The position numbers and the translations under genes are program-made. Positions 1 through 8,767 of a stretch of DNA of 64,000 bases are shown here, piece after piece. Every line of letters begins with the position of its first letter. Positions within the stretch are counted from its first letter, which is position 1. Below the pieces are notes generated by a model. That model worked only from the letters and a program-made list of their open reading frames with translations. It ran no database searches and was not told the origin of the DNA. This stretch comes from Entomobacter blattae. Lineage in GTDB: Bacteria; Pseudomonadota; Alphaproteobacteria; Acetobacterales; Acetobacteraceae. Location of the stretch: the NCBI RefSeq assembly GCF_014672835.1, contig NZ_CP060244.1:1653001-1717000 (forward strand), given 5' to 3'.

Positions 1-179
1 GGCAGGGTTTAGGGGAGAGAGGTAATCCGTCATTATGTGGGAATCTAAAGGCTCATAAAATCTTGAGTGGAAGAATTAAAGAAAACGTTTCTACAGCTTT
101 TTTGGCTGTACTGTTATATAGGACAGGCTATGATAGTCTGTCTATCAGATCAAGGAAAGAAAAACTCACAGAGGGTGAT

Positions 180-893
180 GTGTCACAAAAAAAAAGACAG
201 TCTTACGGAATTGGACACCGTAAAAGGCTTAGGGAGAGGGTGTTAAAATCGGGGGCCTCTTCCTTGGCGGATTACGAATTGTTGGAGGCAGCCCTTTTTT
301 CTGTCATTCCCAGAAGAGATACCAAACCCATGGCAAAAGCCTTGATAGAACAGATGGGAGGACTTTCAGCTGTGTTGGAAGCGGGGGAGGATCTGCTCAA
401 GGAAAAAGGGCTTTCCCATCGGGTCAGCCACTTGTTACAGTTGCCAGCTCTTTTAGCCCAAGCATTAACGCAGCCACAACAGAACGTGCAGACGATATTA
501 CAGGATACGGGTGCCATTCTCGCTTACCTCCAAAAGGAGCGGGGGAGCGCAAGCCCTCTTGGTAAGGGGTGGTCGGTTTTTTATGTGAATGTCCGGAACG
601 CTCTATTATTGAAGGAATTTATTCCTGATAACGGGGAGTGGGGCAAGAATATTCAAAAAACCTTGGCCGTTTCCATGATCCGAAGAGCGATCTTTACCCA
701 TGCCAGTGCCGTAATTATTGCTTACGATACAAACATGTGGGGGAAAATGCCTAAAACCGCCCTTCAGGGTCACAAGATCTTATCGGAAGAAATTCATAAT
801 GCCCTAAAATTATTTGATATCACGATGCATGATTATATATGCCTTTATGAGAAAAAAGCAGGGCTAGAGGCTTATAGCATGATAGAGGGGTGA
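180..893 (+). CDS. radC: RadC-like (UPF0758) protein with lost JAMM motif
   Basis: The N-terminal part carries the RadC helical region (GHRKRLRERVL, then SLADYELLEAALF, residues about 11-40). The C-terminal part keeps the RadC fold pattern (AVIIA strand, helix, DYICL strand). The JAMM metal site of the family, normally HNHPSG followed by SxAD, reads YDTNMWG followed by TALQ at residues 182-195, so all three zinc ligands are missing. The frame is open back to the window edge, and a TTG at 63 is possible. I prefer GTG 180 because GAGGG lies just before it and the family homology starts there. The role of RadC is unclear even in normal members, and this copy should lack metallopeptidase-type chemistry. 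It is about 237 aa, close to family length. Confidence 0.8.
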   Translation: MSQKKRQSYGIGHRKRLRERVLKSGASSLADYELLEAALFSVIPRRDTKPMAKALIEQMGGLSAVLEAGEDLLKEKGLSHRVSHLLQLPALLAQALTQPQQNVQTILQDTGAILAYLQKERGSASPLGKGWSVFYVNVRNALLLKEFIPDNGEWGKNIQKTLAVSMIRRAIFTHASAVIIAYDTNMWGKMPKTALQGHKILSEEIHNALKLFDITMHDYICLYEKKAGLEAYSMIEG

Positions 894-1002
894 TTTTTGA
901 TGAAAAAGGGGCGTAAAATAAGCTTTTATAAAAGCGCTCTATTTATAGTAATATGCAGAGCACTGAGAAATAGAGTGACTAAAGCAGAGAAAGTGGCCTG
1001 GT

Positions 1003-1794
1003 ATGAGTGAAACACACACAGCAACAATTTTATTGACGAAAGAAGACCCTGCGCCAGTAAAGCTCAGGAATATGGAATTTTCTTCCCCCTACCTCTTGGT
1101 TTGTGATCATGCAGGACGGAAAATTCCTCAATCTCTTGGGGATATGGGGGTGCCGGCTTCTGACTGGAACAGGCATATCGCATGGGATATTGGCATTGCA
1201 GAAGTTGCTCGCCATATTTCGGACTTTCTCAAAGCGCCCCTTGTGGAGCAGGCTTATTCCCGTTTGGTCATCGATTGTAACCGTAAACCTGGCCACCGTG
1301 GTTCCATACCGGAAGTCAGTGACGGAACAATTATTCCTGCTAATAAAGGGCTTTCTGCAGAAGAACGGCATGCTCGTGAAGAAGGGATTTTTTGGCCCTA
1401 TCATCAAGCTATAGAATATGAGGCGGACATCCGTGGCACTATTATCCTCATTGCCCTTCATAGCTTTACCCCTGTTTATCAGCAGCAGGAGCGGCCCTGG
1501 CATTTGGGTGTGCTGCATAATCGTAATCCAGTTTTTGCTTTAGAATTTATAAAACAGGTGGAACAATTATCCGATGGGCCGTGGATTGTCGGAAGTAATG
1601 AGCCTTATATTCTGACGGATGAAAATGACTATACCATTCCCAGACATGCTGAAGCGAGTGCACGGCCTTACCTGGAGCTAGAAATTCGTCAGGATCTCAT
1701 TGATGCGCCAGAGGGGCAAAGACTTTGGGCAGCGCGTATTGCCGAAGTTATTGAAAAAACCCGTACCGCTCTCAGTCAAGAGCCCTCAAAGTGA
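1003..1794 (+). CDS. N-formylglutamate amidohydrolase family protein
   Basis: This 263-residue protein matches the FGase family, which removes formate from N-formyl-L-glutamate at the end of one histidine degradation route or acts on related N-formyl amino acids. Family blocks are visible: LVCDHAGRKIP near residue 31, HIAWDIG near 64, YSRLVIDCNR near 86, and IPEVSDGTIIPANKGLS just after. No hut genes are nearby, so the true substrate is open. Its stop overlaps the aroE start, which suggests co-transcription with aroE-coaE-dnaQ. In many alphaproteobacteria maf sits at this place; here this gene does. Confidence 0.85.
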   Translation: MSETHTATILLTKEDPAPVKLRNMEFSSPYLLVCDHAGRKIPQSLGDMGVPASDWNRHIAWDIGIAEVARHISDFLKAPLVEQAYSRLVIDCNRKPGHRGSIPEVSDGTIIPANKGLSAEERHAREEGIFWPYHQAIEYEADIRGTIILIALHSFTPVYQQQERPWHLGVLHNRNPVFALEFIKQVEQLSDGPWIVGSNEPYILTDENDYTIPRHAEASARPYLELEIRQDLIDAPEGQRLWAARIAEVIEKTRTALSQEPSK

Positions 1795-2669
1795 TGATAA
1801 AAAAGCTCATTACAGGCACAACAAGGGTGGCAGGGGTCATGGGCTCTCCTGTTTCTCATAGTCTTTCTCCTCTTATCCATAATTATTGGTTAGAAAAATA
1901 CGCTCTAGATGGGGTTTATATTCCGATAGATGTGGAAGAAGGCATGTTTGAAGAGGCTTTCCGAGGGGTTATGGCCTGCAATTTTTGTGGCGCTAACGTG
2001 ACGATCCCTTATAAAGAACAAGCATTTCATTTGGTTGATACGGTGGATGAGCAGGCTCGTAGGCTTGGGGCAGTCAATATATTGGTTTTTCGTAAGGAGG
2101 CTCCCAAGGAGGTTTCCAAGGCTTATGGGTTTTCAACAGATGGGCAAGGTTTTTGGGATAGCCTCCAGGCTTCTTCTGTTGAGCTTGCGGATAAGAAGGT
2201 GCTTATATTGGGAGCGGGCGGGGCTGCTCGTTCTGTAGCAGGCTATTTATTAAGCGAACAGGAAATGGATATTAGCCTGTCCAACCGTAGTCTGGTTCGG
2301 GCGCAGGTTTTGGCCCAGGAGCTTTCTGTTTTGGGTCCTGTTCATGTGATAGAGTGGCAGAATTGGCAAGATGAGCTGGATAAGTTTGACCTTCTTGTGA
2401 ATTGCACATCTTTAGGAATGGGAGGAAAAAACCCAGCAGAGATCTTTTCCCCAGATCTTTCAGCGGCAAAACCTCATCTGGTTGTGGCCGATATTGTCTA
2501 TACTCCTCAATATACCCCTTTTCTACAGGCTGCAGAGGCCCGTGGTTTGGTTGCTATTGGGGGGTTAGGAATGCTGGTGTACCAGGCACGGCCAGCTTTT
2601 AAAGCCTGGTTTGGAACGATGCCAGAGGTGGATGCCCGCTTGTGGGATCTCCTTGTAGAAAGGTTGTAA
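1794..2669 (+). CDS. aroE: Shikimate dehydrogenase (NADP+)
   Basis: AroE reduces 3-dehydroshikimate to shikimate in aromatic amino acid synthesis. Visible motifs are the substrate-binding GSPVSHSLSP near residue 17, CNFCGANVTIPYK near 60, the NADP-binding GAGGAARSV near 140, and a C-terminal GLGMLVYQ. The length of about 291 residues is normal. ATG 1794 overlaps the TGA stop of the previous gene; a GTG at 1791 is in frame and cannot be excluded. The stop lies directly before the coaE ATG, so the genes are translationally coupled. It supplies the pathway that feeds the trp genes found at 55-61 kb. Confidence 0.95.
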   Translation: MIKKLITGTTRVAGVMGSPVSHSLSPLIHNYWLEKYALDGVYIPIDVEEGMFEEAFRGVMACNFCGANVTIPYKEQAFHLVDTVDEQARRLGAVNILVFRKEAPKEVSKAYGFSTDGQGFWDSLQASSVELADKKVLILGAGGAARSVAGYLLSEQEMDISLSNRSLVRAQVLAQELSVLGPVHVIEWQNWQDELDKFDLLVNCTSLGMGGKNPAEIFSPDLSAAKPHLVVADIVYTPQYTPFLQAAEARGLVAIGGLGMLVYQARPAFKAWFGTMPEVDARLWDLLVERL

Positions 2670-3293
2670 ATGCTGGTGGTTGGCCTTACTGGTGGTATGG
2701 GAATGGGGAAGACAACAATTGCCCATATGTTCAGGCGTGCAGGGATTCCCGTTTTCGATGCCGATGCCTGTGTGCATGTTTTGCAATCCCCTGGGGGGGA
2801 AGCTGTGCCCCTTATTGCGAGGCTTTTTCCAGATGTTGTGGAAAAGGGTATTATCAATCGTTCCCTACTAAGGGAAAAGGTAAGAAAAACCCCAAAGGCT
2901 TTATATGACCTCGAACAGGTTATTCACCCCTTGGTTAAAAAGGAGCGTCAGCGCTTCATAAGGCAAATGCGTAGGCGGCACGTCTCTCTATGTATGTTGG
3001 ATATCCCCTTACTTTATGAGGTGGGGATAGAAAAAGAGTGCTCGGTGGTGATTACGGTTTCCGCTCCACCGTCTTTGCAACGGCAGCGTATTATGAAGCG
3101 TCGTTCTATGACGGCAGCGCAGGCAGAAAAATTGATCCAAAGGCAAATGCCTGATTTTGAGCGCCGGAGGCGGGCAAATTTTACTATTTTTACCGGCCTG
3201 TCTTTATGGAACAGTCTAAGGCAGGTCAGAAAAATTATCACAGCTCTTAGAGCTGAAGGAGAGAGACGCTATGGCACGCACCGTTTTGTTTGA
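2670..3293 (+). CDS. coaE: Dephospho-CoA kinase
   Basis: CoaE phosphorylates the ribose 3' hydroxyl of dephospho-CoA, the last step of coenzyme A synthesis. The P-loop GLTGGMGMGKTT is at residues 5-16, followed by FDAD near 29, and LDIPLLYE near 111, which is the usual LID-adjacent block. The length of 207 residues is typical. ATG 2670 follows the aroE stop with no spacer, and the gene end overlaps dnaQ by 23 bases. The aroE-coaE-dnaQ order is widely conserved in alphaproteobacteria. Confidence 0.95.
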   Translation: MLVVGLTGGMGMGKTTIAHMFRRAGIPVFDADACVHVLQSPGGEAVPLIARLFPDVVEKGIINRSLLREKVRKTPKALYDLEQVIHPLVKKERQRFIRQMRRRHVSLCMLDIPLLYEVGIEKECSVVITVSAPPSLQRQRIMKRRSMTAAQAEKLIQRQMPDFERRRRANFTIFTGLSLWNSLRQVRKIITALRAEGERRYGTHRFV

Positions 3294-3957
3294 TACAGAA
3301 ACAACAGGATTAAGTCCTGAAAGCGGCGATAGGGTTATAGAGATTGCCGTTATCGAGCTTATTAATGACTTGCCTACTGATAAATATTTTTATGCCCTTA
3401 TTGATCCAGAGCGAGATGTTCCAGAAGAGGCCAGTAAAGTTCATGGCTATAAAACAGAAGATGTGAAAGGCAAGCCTGTTTTTGCTGAGATTGTGGATGA
3501 TTTTCTGGATTTTGTAGGGAATGACCCATTAGTTGCCCATAATGCACGATTTGATTTTGGGTTTATGAATGCAGAGCTGGTGCGAGTTGGCCGGAAAGGG
3601 CTCGATATGGACCGAATGGTTGATACATTAGAGTTAGCTCGCAAAAAATTTCCTGGAATGCCTAATAGTTTGGATGCCCTGTGCCGAAGATTTTCTATCG
3701 ATATTTCTGAACGCACGACCCATAATGCTTTGCTAGATTGTCGCTTGCTCGCCCAGGTCTATGTAGAGCTTATGGGGGGGCGCCAGCACGGTCTTGCCTT
3801 ATTGCAGGAAGAATTAAAGGGCGCAGAACTCCAGCAAGGCCATAAAGTGGCGGTACGGACCAAAGCACCAGTTTTAGTGAAGGCCACTCCAGAAGAACTG
3901 GAGCGTCATGCGGCTTTTATAAAAGCACTGCCTCACGCGATGTGGCTTAAAGAATAA
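3271..3957 (+). CDS. dnaQ: DNA polymerase III epsilon subunit (3'-5' exonuclease)
   Basis: This is the proofreading subunit of the replicative polymerase. The DEDDh exonuclease motifs are clear: Exo I DTETTG at residues 8-13, Exo II HNARFDFGF near 90, and Exo III HNALLDCRLLAQVY near 151. The last 50 residues form the low-complexity tail that normally contacts the alpha subunit. A GGAGAGAGA stretch before ATG 3271, inside coaE, serves as ribosome binding site. A hairpin just after the stop probably ends the operon. Confidence 0.95.
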   Translation: MARTVLFDTETTGLSPESGDRVIEIAVIELINDLPTDKYFYALIDPERDVPEEASKVHGYKTEDVKGKPVFAEIVDDFLDFVGNDPLVAHNARFDFGFMNAELVRVGRKGLDMDRMVDTLELARKKFPGMPNSLDALCRRFSIDISERTTHNALLDCRLLAQVYVELMGGRQHGLALLQEELKGAELQQGHKVAVRTKAPVLVKATPEELERHAAFIKALPHAMWLKE

Positions 3958-3990
3958 AAGCAGTCGCGTAAGCGCTGCTCTTATTCTTTC
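3957..3990 (+). terminator. Probable terminator after dnaQ
   Basis: The hairpin arms are AGCAG and CTGCT with an inner CGC/GCG pairing, a GTAA loop and one bulge. The T-rich tract CTTATTCTTT follows. It lies directly after the dnaQ stop and before the convergent cold-shock gene. Confidence 0.5.
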
Positions 3991-4057
3991 TACCCTTTAT
4001 AATAAGGCGATAAAACCTTACTGTTCAGTGTATTATTTCTGCTTATTATTTCTGCGG

Positions 4058-4732
4058 TTATACGTGGATGGCAGCAGCTTCTGGGCCTTTTTGGCCCTGC
4101 ACAACCTGCACGACCATGACCTGTCCTTCATTAAGGCTATGCAGCCCTGCACGCTCAACGGCTGAAACGTGAATGAAGATATCTTTTCCGCCATTATGAG
4201 GAGTAATAAAACCAAATCCTTTTGTAGGATTATACCATTTCACAGTCCCTTCCACTTCTTCTGCGTGTGAAAGGTCTGGAGAAGTGCGGCTACCGCCTTT
4301 GGCTCCTTGAAAAGATTGGCCATAGCTATTTTCACTTCGCCTTGGCGCATGGCTCTCAGGTTCTGCAGTGCTTTCATCAACGAAGAGCACTTCAGTCACC
4401 TGTCGGCCCTTAGGTCCATTCCCCACATAGACTTTAAGGGTGGCACCAGGGAGGGTTTGTTTATAACCGGCTTGGTTGAGGGTATTGGCGTGAAGGAAGA
4501 CATCACCTGAGCCATCGGTGAGCTCAACAAAGCCAAACCCTTTGGTCGGGTTAAACCATTTTACGACAGCTCCAATCTCAGGCCCAGTTGGGGTGGAGGA
4601 GGAAAAACTGTTAAAGCCCTGGTCCCCCCTGGATCCACCATGGTCGTGGTAAGCGTATGACATATCAGAGTCAGAGCGAAATCCGCCGCGGTTTGGAGAA
4701 CGAGAGCTGCGGTCGGTTCTATTATTTTTCAA
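4058..4732 (-). CDS. Double cold-shock-domain protein
   Basis: The 224-residue protein has two OB-fold cold-shock domains joined by a low-complexity linker. The first starts near residue 53 (AVVKWFNPTKGFGFV, then DVFLH) and the second near 160 (GTVKWYNPTKGFGFI, then DIFIH). Both keep the RNP1 and RNP2 nucleic-acid-binding aromatics. Tandem-CSD proteins are common in alphaproteobacteria and act as RNA chaperones or stress regulators. The N-terminus is rich in Arg, Ser, Asn and Gly, typical of a disordered RNA-binding arm. The start appears to be TTG 4732 with AGGA nine bases before it; the first in-frame ATG (4663) has no good ribosome binding site. Confidence 0.85.
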   Translation of the reverse strand: MKNNRTDRSSRSPNRGGFRSDSDMSYAYHDHGGSRGDQGFNSFSSSTPTGPEIGAVVKWFNPTKGFGFVELTDGSGDVFLHANTLNQAGYKQTLPGATLKVYVGNGPKGRQVTEVLFVDESTAEPESHAPRRSENSYGQSFQGAKGGSRTSPDLSHAEEVEGTVKWYNPTKGFGFITPHNGGKDIFIHVSAVERAGLHSLNEGQVMVVQVVQGQKGPEAAAIHV

Positions 4733-5061
4733 GTGTTGAAATCCTGAAGTTTAGTGGCAGAAGCAAAACAACTACCCAAATGAAAAAAGTACAAAGGAAA
4801 GTGCTAACATGGTATTGATGAGGTTTTCATATAATCACAATGTTTGGAAGGCTAAAAAGTTCCCCGGCAATTCCATGACTGTTACACTTTTTAAACTTAA
4901 CATAAAAATGGATTTTTCACTACAAAAATTATCCTTTTTCTTTTTAAGAAAATATTAAGATCTGTACAGCTTTCTGCATGGTTAATAGGGGGATAAAGGG
5001 AGATATTTTTTCAAGGGTGATGATCTGTGTTTTCCGTCATGAAGTTTATAGGAATAGACCA
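4733..5061. other. Gene-free stretch, cold-shock gene upstream region
   Basis: This AT-rich gap lies between the start of the cold-shock gene and the end of the MATE gene. Both are on the minus strand, so it should hold the cold-shock promoter and a 5' untranslated leader, and any terminator of the MATE gene. No conserved element was recognised. Confidence 0.4.
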
Positions 5062-6426
5062 TTATAGAAGGTTTTTCTGCTGCGTTTGCTGCTTTTTGAC
5101 CAGGAGATAGATCCGAAAAATCATCAGGAATGCTACGATGCTCAAGCCAACAGCTAGGCCTATCCATAACCCGATTGTTTGATAGTGGAGAGTAAAAGCC
5201 AGATAATTGGCCGCCGGAAAAGCAACGGCCCAATAACCCAATATACAGAAGAGCATGGGCACAAACGTGTCACCCATGCCGCGTAATATTCCATTACCTA
5301 CGGTTTGCAGGCCATCAACACTTTGAAAAAGGCCAGCAATGATCAGGAGCTTGCTGGCAAGAACCAGCCCATCGGCTGAGGGCACAGAGGTGTGGCCAAG
5401 GAAGACCTTGGCAATGGGGGTGGAAAATCCTGCAATAAGTCCAGACATGGCGAATGCAATCAGCCCTGTACAAAGAAAGGCGATAAGAATGGCTTGCCCT
5501 AGCATAGGGTAGTTTTTTGTGCCGGTCCAAAACCCAGCTCGTACATTGGCAGCCTGCCCTAAGGCGTAAGAGACCATGTAGCTGGTTGTACAGGTGTTAA
5601 GGGCGACTTGATGGGCGGCCAGGGCAGAAGTGCCAAAAAGGGCAGCCTGCAAGGTTGTTGCTTGGAAAAGGAGCATTTCTGCCGCTGCTGCTGCCATCAT
5701 CGGGACTCCCAGCTTCGCAAAGGGCCATATCCAGCGTAGGTCAATTGATAAGGGATAAACATAGGGGCGGAGTTTTTTGCTGAAGCATACAATTCCCAAC
5801 AAGAGTAGGGAAGACAGCCAAAGGGTTATGGTGGTTGCCAATGCGGAGCCATAGAGCTCAAGCCGGGGCATGCTAAACAGACCATAGATCAAACTGCTAT
5901 TGAGCAGGGCATTTAGGGCTGTCATGAGGATGGTTGTCTTTAACAGGAGGTTGGCTGCGTTCAGGGCAGGAAGGACAGCCCTAAACAGGCCCACCCCCAT
6001 CAGGAGGGGGAAAGTTCCCCATTGTAAGATACCGATAAAATGAACAGTTTGGTCGATAATATCAGGGGATTCGTTAAGCCATTCCAGTAAATACCGGATA
6101 TAATGGATCAAAACCATACAGGGTATAGTAAGCAAAAGGGCAAAAACAAAGCTGGTTGCATAAAGGCTTGGAATAATGTGCGGCTGCTTTTTCCCAAGGG
6201 CTTGGGCTATAAAAACACCTGCAGCGTTTAGGGCCGTTTGGAAAATAAAACAGATTGTAAAAAAAAGGCCGGTAGAAAGGCCCCCAATGGCCAATGCCCT
6301 TTCACTGATACCGCCGAGCAATATGGTATCTGTTATTCCCATAGCCATTTGAAAAAGCTGAGAAAAACAGATAGGAGCAGCTATGGCAAGAAGGGCGCGG
6401 AGCTCTTCTTTATGGGAGATATGCAC
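5062..6426 (-). CDS. MATE family multidrug/metabolite exporter
   Basis: This is an integral membrane protein of about 454 residues with twelve apparent hydrophobic segments in two halves. The MATE N-terminal block is present (APICFSQLFQMAMGITDTILLGGIS, given here as positions about 13-37; key residues G, D and the P at 14). Such proteins export drugs or metabolites with Na+ or H+ exchange. I choose GTG 6426 because AAAGG lies seven bases before it and the length then matches the family. An in-frame GTG at 6507 would add 27 residues but has a ribosome site directly touching it. It is divergent from cysS. Confidence 0.85.
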   Translation of the reverse strand: MHISHKEELRALLAIAAPICFSQLFQMAMGITDTILLGGISERALAIGGLSTGLFFTICFIFQTALNAAGVFIAQALGKKQPHIIPSLYATSFVFALLLTIPCMVLIHYIRYLLEWLNESPDIIDQTVHFIGILQWGTFPLLMGVGLFRAVLPALNAANLLLKTTILMTALNALLNSSLIYGLFSMPRLELYGSALATTITLWLSSLLLLGIVCFSKKLRPYVYPLSIDLRWIWPFAKLGVPMMAAAAAEMLLFQATTLQAALFGTSALAAHQVALNTCTTSYMVSYALGQAANVRAGFWTGTKNYPMLGQAILIAFLCTGLIAFAMSGLIAGFSTPIAKVFLGHTSVPSADGLVLASKLLIIAGLFQSVDGLQTVGNGILRGMGDTFVPMLFCILGYWAVAFPAANYLAFTLHYQTIGLWIGLAVGLSIVAFLMIFRIYLLVKKQQTQQKNLL

Positions 6427-6626
6427 GAATAGACCTTTGCAATAAAATAGATGGGATAAAATATAGACAAAACCGATTAAGGTCGTTTGTAATCTCTCAA
6501 AGAACACCTCTTTGGAATTGGGCTGTTGGATATTATATTTACAGCGTGCTGAACTGTGTTTATAGGTTCGGTAGGTAGATATACGCTCCTTATGGCTTAA
6601 CCATGACCTTTATGGGAGGTTTCATA

Positions 6627-8000
6627 GTGTCCGCATTGCCGCAGCTTTTCCTGTATAACAGCCATAAGCGCTCATCAAGGATGTTTGTTCCCCTCGATAA
6701 AGAGAATGTCAGGGTGTATTATTGCGGGCCTACAGTCTATGATCTTATCCATATCGGGAACTTACGCGCCCTGCTGACAGCAGATATTTTGGTAAGGCTT
6801 TTGCGTATTCTCTATCCCCATGTCACCTACGTACGTAATATTACTGATGTGGACGATAAAATCAATGAGCGCGCAAGGCTTAATCATGAGCCGATTGAGG
6901 CCTTAACGGCAAGAACCATTATCGATTTTCATAAAGATACCGAAATAATGGGGATTGCCCGGCCGGATATTGAGCCAAGAGCTACACAAAATATTCCCGA
7001 GATGCAGCAGATTATTGCGACCTTAATCACCAATGGGCACGCCTATGTTGCCGAGGGGCACGTTCTCTTTTCCGTGGGGGATTTTAAGGATTATGGAGCT
7101 CTTTCAGGTCGCAAGCAGGAAGAGCTGATTGCAGGGGCAAGAGTAGAGGTTGCCAGTTATAAACATCACCCTGGAGATTTTGTTCTATGGAAGCCTTCAG
7201 AAGAAGGGCTACCGGGGTGGGATAGTCCCTGGGGACGGGGACGGCCAGGGTGGCATATTGAATGTTCAGCCATGTCGCACCGGTTTTTAGGAGCAGATTT
7301 TGATATTCATGGCGGGGGGGATGACCTTCTTTTCCCTCATCATGAGAATGAACGGGCCCAAAGCTTGTGCTGTTTCCCGGGGAGTCATTTTGCCCATTAC
7401 TGGGTTCATAACGCCATGCTTTTGGTGGAAGGGGAAAAAATGTCCAAATCCCTTGGGAATTTCTATACCGTAAGGGAGGTTGTGGCAGAGCACCCTCCAG
7501 AGGCATTGCGGCTGCATATTCTGCAAGCTCATTATCGCTCGGTGACCAATTTTTCTTTTAAAGGATTAAAAGAGGCTCGCCAAACGTTGGATAGGTTCTA
7601 TCGTGCCATTGAGCCTTTTGAGGGCGATGATAAAGGGGAAGAAAGTAAAGAAGGGTATAGCGAGGCTTTTTTACAGGCCCTGTGCGATGACCTGAACACG
7701 CCCAGAGCCATTGCTGAGTTGCATACTCTAGCCGATAGAGCCCTGGCAGGCAATGCCCAGGCGGCTTCTCAGCTTAAGGGCAGTGGGAAAATCATTGGGC
7801 TAATGACTCACACAGCAGAGGCCTGGTTTCGTTCAGGGATCAAGGTGGAGGCCGCTTTTATCCAACAAAAAATTGAAGAACGTTTGCAAGCGAAACGAGA
7901 GAAAAATTTTGCCCTGGCAGATTCCATACGGCAGAGCCTCTCAGAGCAGGGTATTCTTCTGGAAGATACCCCATCAGGCACGGAATGGCGCATAAAATGA
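6627..8000 (+). CDS. cysS: Cysteinyl-tRNA synthetase
   Basis: This class I synthetase charges tRNA-Cys. The HIGH motif appears as HIGNLR, and the second signature is KMSKSLGN. Zinc ligands are visible as the Cys of YYCGPTVYD, the Cys of HIECSAMSHR, and the His/Glu pair of HHENERAQ. GTG 6627 is the best start: GGGAGG ends seven bases before it. An ATG at 6603 lies in the same frame without such a site. The protein is about 457 residues, normal for the family. It overlaps trmJ by four bases (ATGA). Confidence 0.95.
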   Translation: MSALPQLFLYNSHKRSSRMFVPLDKENVRVYYCGPTVYDLIHIGNLRALLTADILVRLLRILYPHVTYVRNITDVDDKINERARLNHEPIEALTARTIIDFHKDTEIMGIARPDIEPRATQNIPEMQQIIATLITNGHAYVAEGHVLFSVGDFKDYGALSGRKQEELIAGARVEVASYKHHPGDFVLWKPSEEGLPGWDSPWGRGRPGWHIECSAMSHRFLGADFDIHGGGDDLLFPHHENERAQSLCCFPGSHFAHYWVHNAMLLVEGEKMSKSLGNFYTVREVVAEHPPEALRLHILQAHYRSVTNFSFKGLKEARQTLDRFYRAIEPFEGDDKGEESKEGYSEAFLQALCDDLNTPRAIAELHTLADRALAGNAQAASQLKGSGKIIGLMTHTAEAWFRSGIKVEAAFIQQKIEERLQAKREKNFALADSIRQSLSEQGILLEDTPSGTEWRIK

Positions 8001-8767
8001 CCGGACGGGATAAGGGCGCGGATATAGCGCCCTTGGGGCCATCGCCCATTATTATATTGGTACGTCCTCAACTTGCTGAAAATATTGGCAGTGTCGCTAG
8101 AGCCATGGGAAATGGAGGATTATTCCACCTGCGTTTGGTTGCCCCGCGTGATGGCTGGCCACAACAGCGGGCTTGGCGCTCTGCCTCTGGGGCGGACCGT
8201 ATCTTGGAAGAGGCTGAGGTTTTTGAAACGGTAGATGAGGCTATTGCTGACTTGCACCACGTTATGGCAACGTGCCCTCGGCCAAGGCATATCATTAAAT
8301 CCGTCATGACGGCCAGAGGGGGGGCTTGCGAACTTCATTCCATTATCAATCGTGGGCTTAAGGCTGGCATTTTGTTTGGGCCAGAACGGTCAGGGTTGGA
8401 TAATGAGGATATGGCCCGTGCTGACAGTTGGATTAGGTATCCACTCAATCCAGATTTTATGTCGCTTAACCTTTCGCAGGCTGTGATGATTATGGCTTAT
8501 GAATGGTGGATGCAAAACGAAATGACCCCCATAAAAACATTTGTAACCAATGAAACCCATGTTGCCACGAAAGGAGAGCTGGAAAATTTCATGGCGCATT
8601 TGATACGGGAACTTGATAAATCTGGTTTTTTACGTAATGAACAAAAAAAGCCCGGTATGGTGCGTAACTTGCGGCATTTTTTTCAGCGTGGCGAAGTGAC
8701 CGAGCAAGAATTGCGTACATTACACGGGGTGGTGGCAGAACTGGCAAAAATGGGCCAATCCTCATAG
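7997..8767 (+). CDS. trmJ: tRNA (Cm32/Um32) 2'-O-methyltransferase, TrmJ-like
   Basis: This SPOUT-class methyltransferase has IILVRPQLAENIGSVARAM near residue 20, LFGPERSGL near 125, and LNLSQAVMIMAYEW near 154, the three SpoU motifs that form the knotted SAM site. TrmJ methylates position 32 of several tRNAs. ATG 7997 overlaps the cysS stop; ATG 7985 is in frame and also possible. The C-terminal helical extension (about 80 residues) is typical of TrmJ. A 62-bp decayed inverted copy of an internal part of this gene lies at 10561-10622. Confidence 0.88.
   Translation: MTGRDKGADIAPLGPSPIIILVRPQLAENIGSVARAMGNGGLFHLRLVAPRDGWPQQRAWRSASGADRILEEAEVFETVDEAIADLHHVMATCPRPRHIIKSVMTARGGACELHSIINRGLKAGILFGPERSGLDNEDMARADSWIRYPLNPDFMSLNLSQAVMIMAYEWWMQNEMTPIKTFVTNETHVATKGELENFMAHLIRELDKSGFLRNEQKKPGMVRNLRHFFQRGEVTEQELRTLHGVVAELAKMGQSS

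Noticed and set aside
1030-1518. Long antisense frame over the N-formylglutamate amidohydrolase gene
   Set aside because: A shadow of the real gene: the plus frame has clear family motifs and the antisense has none.
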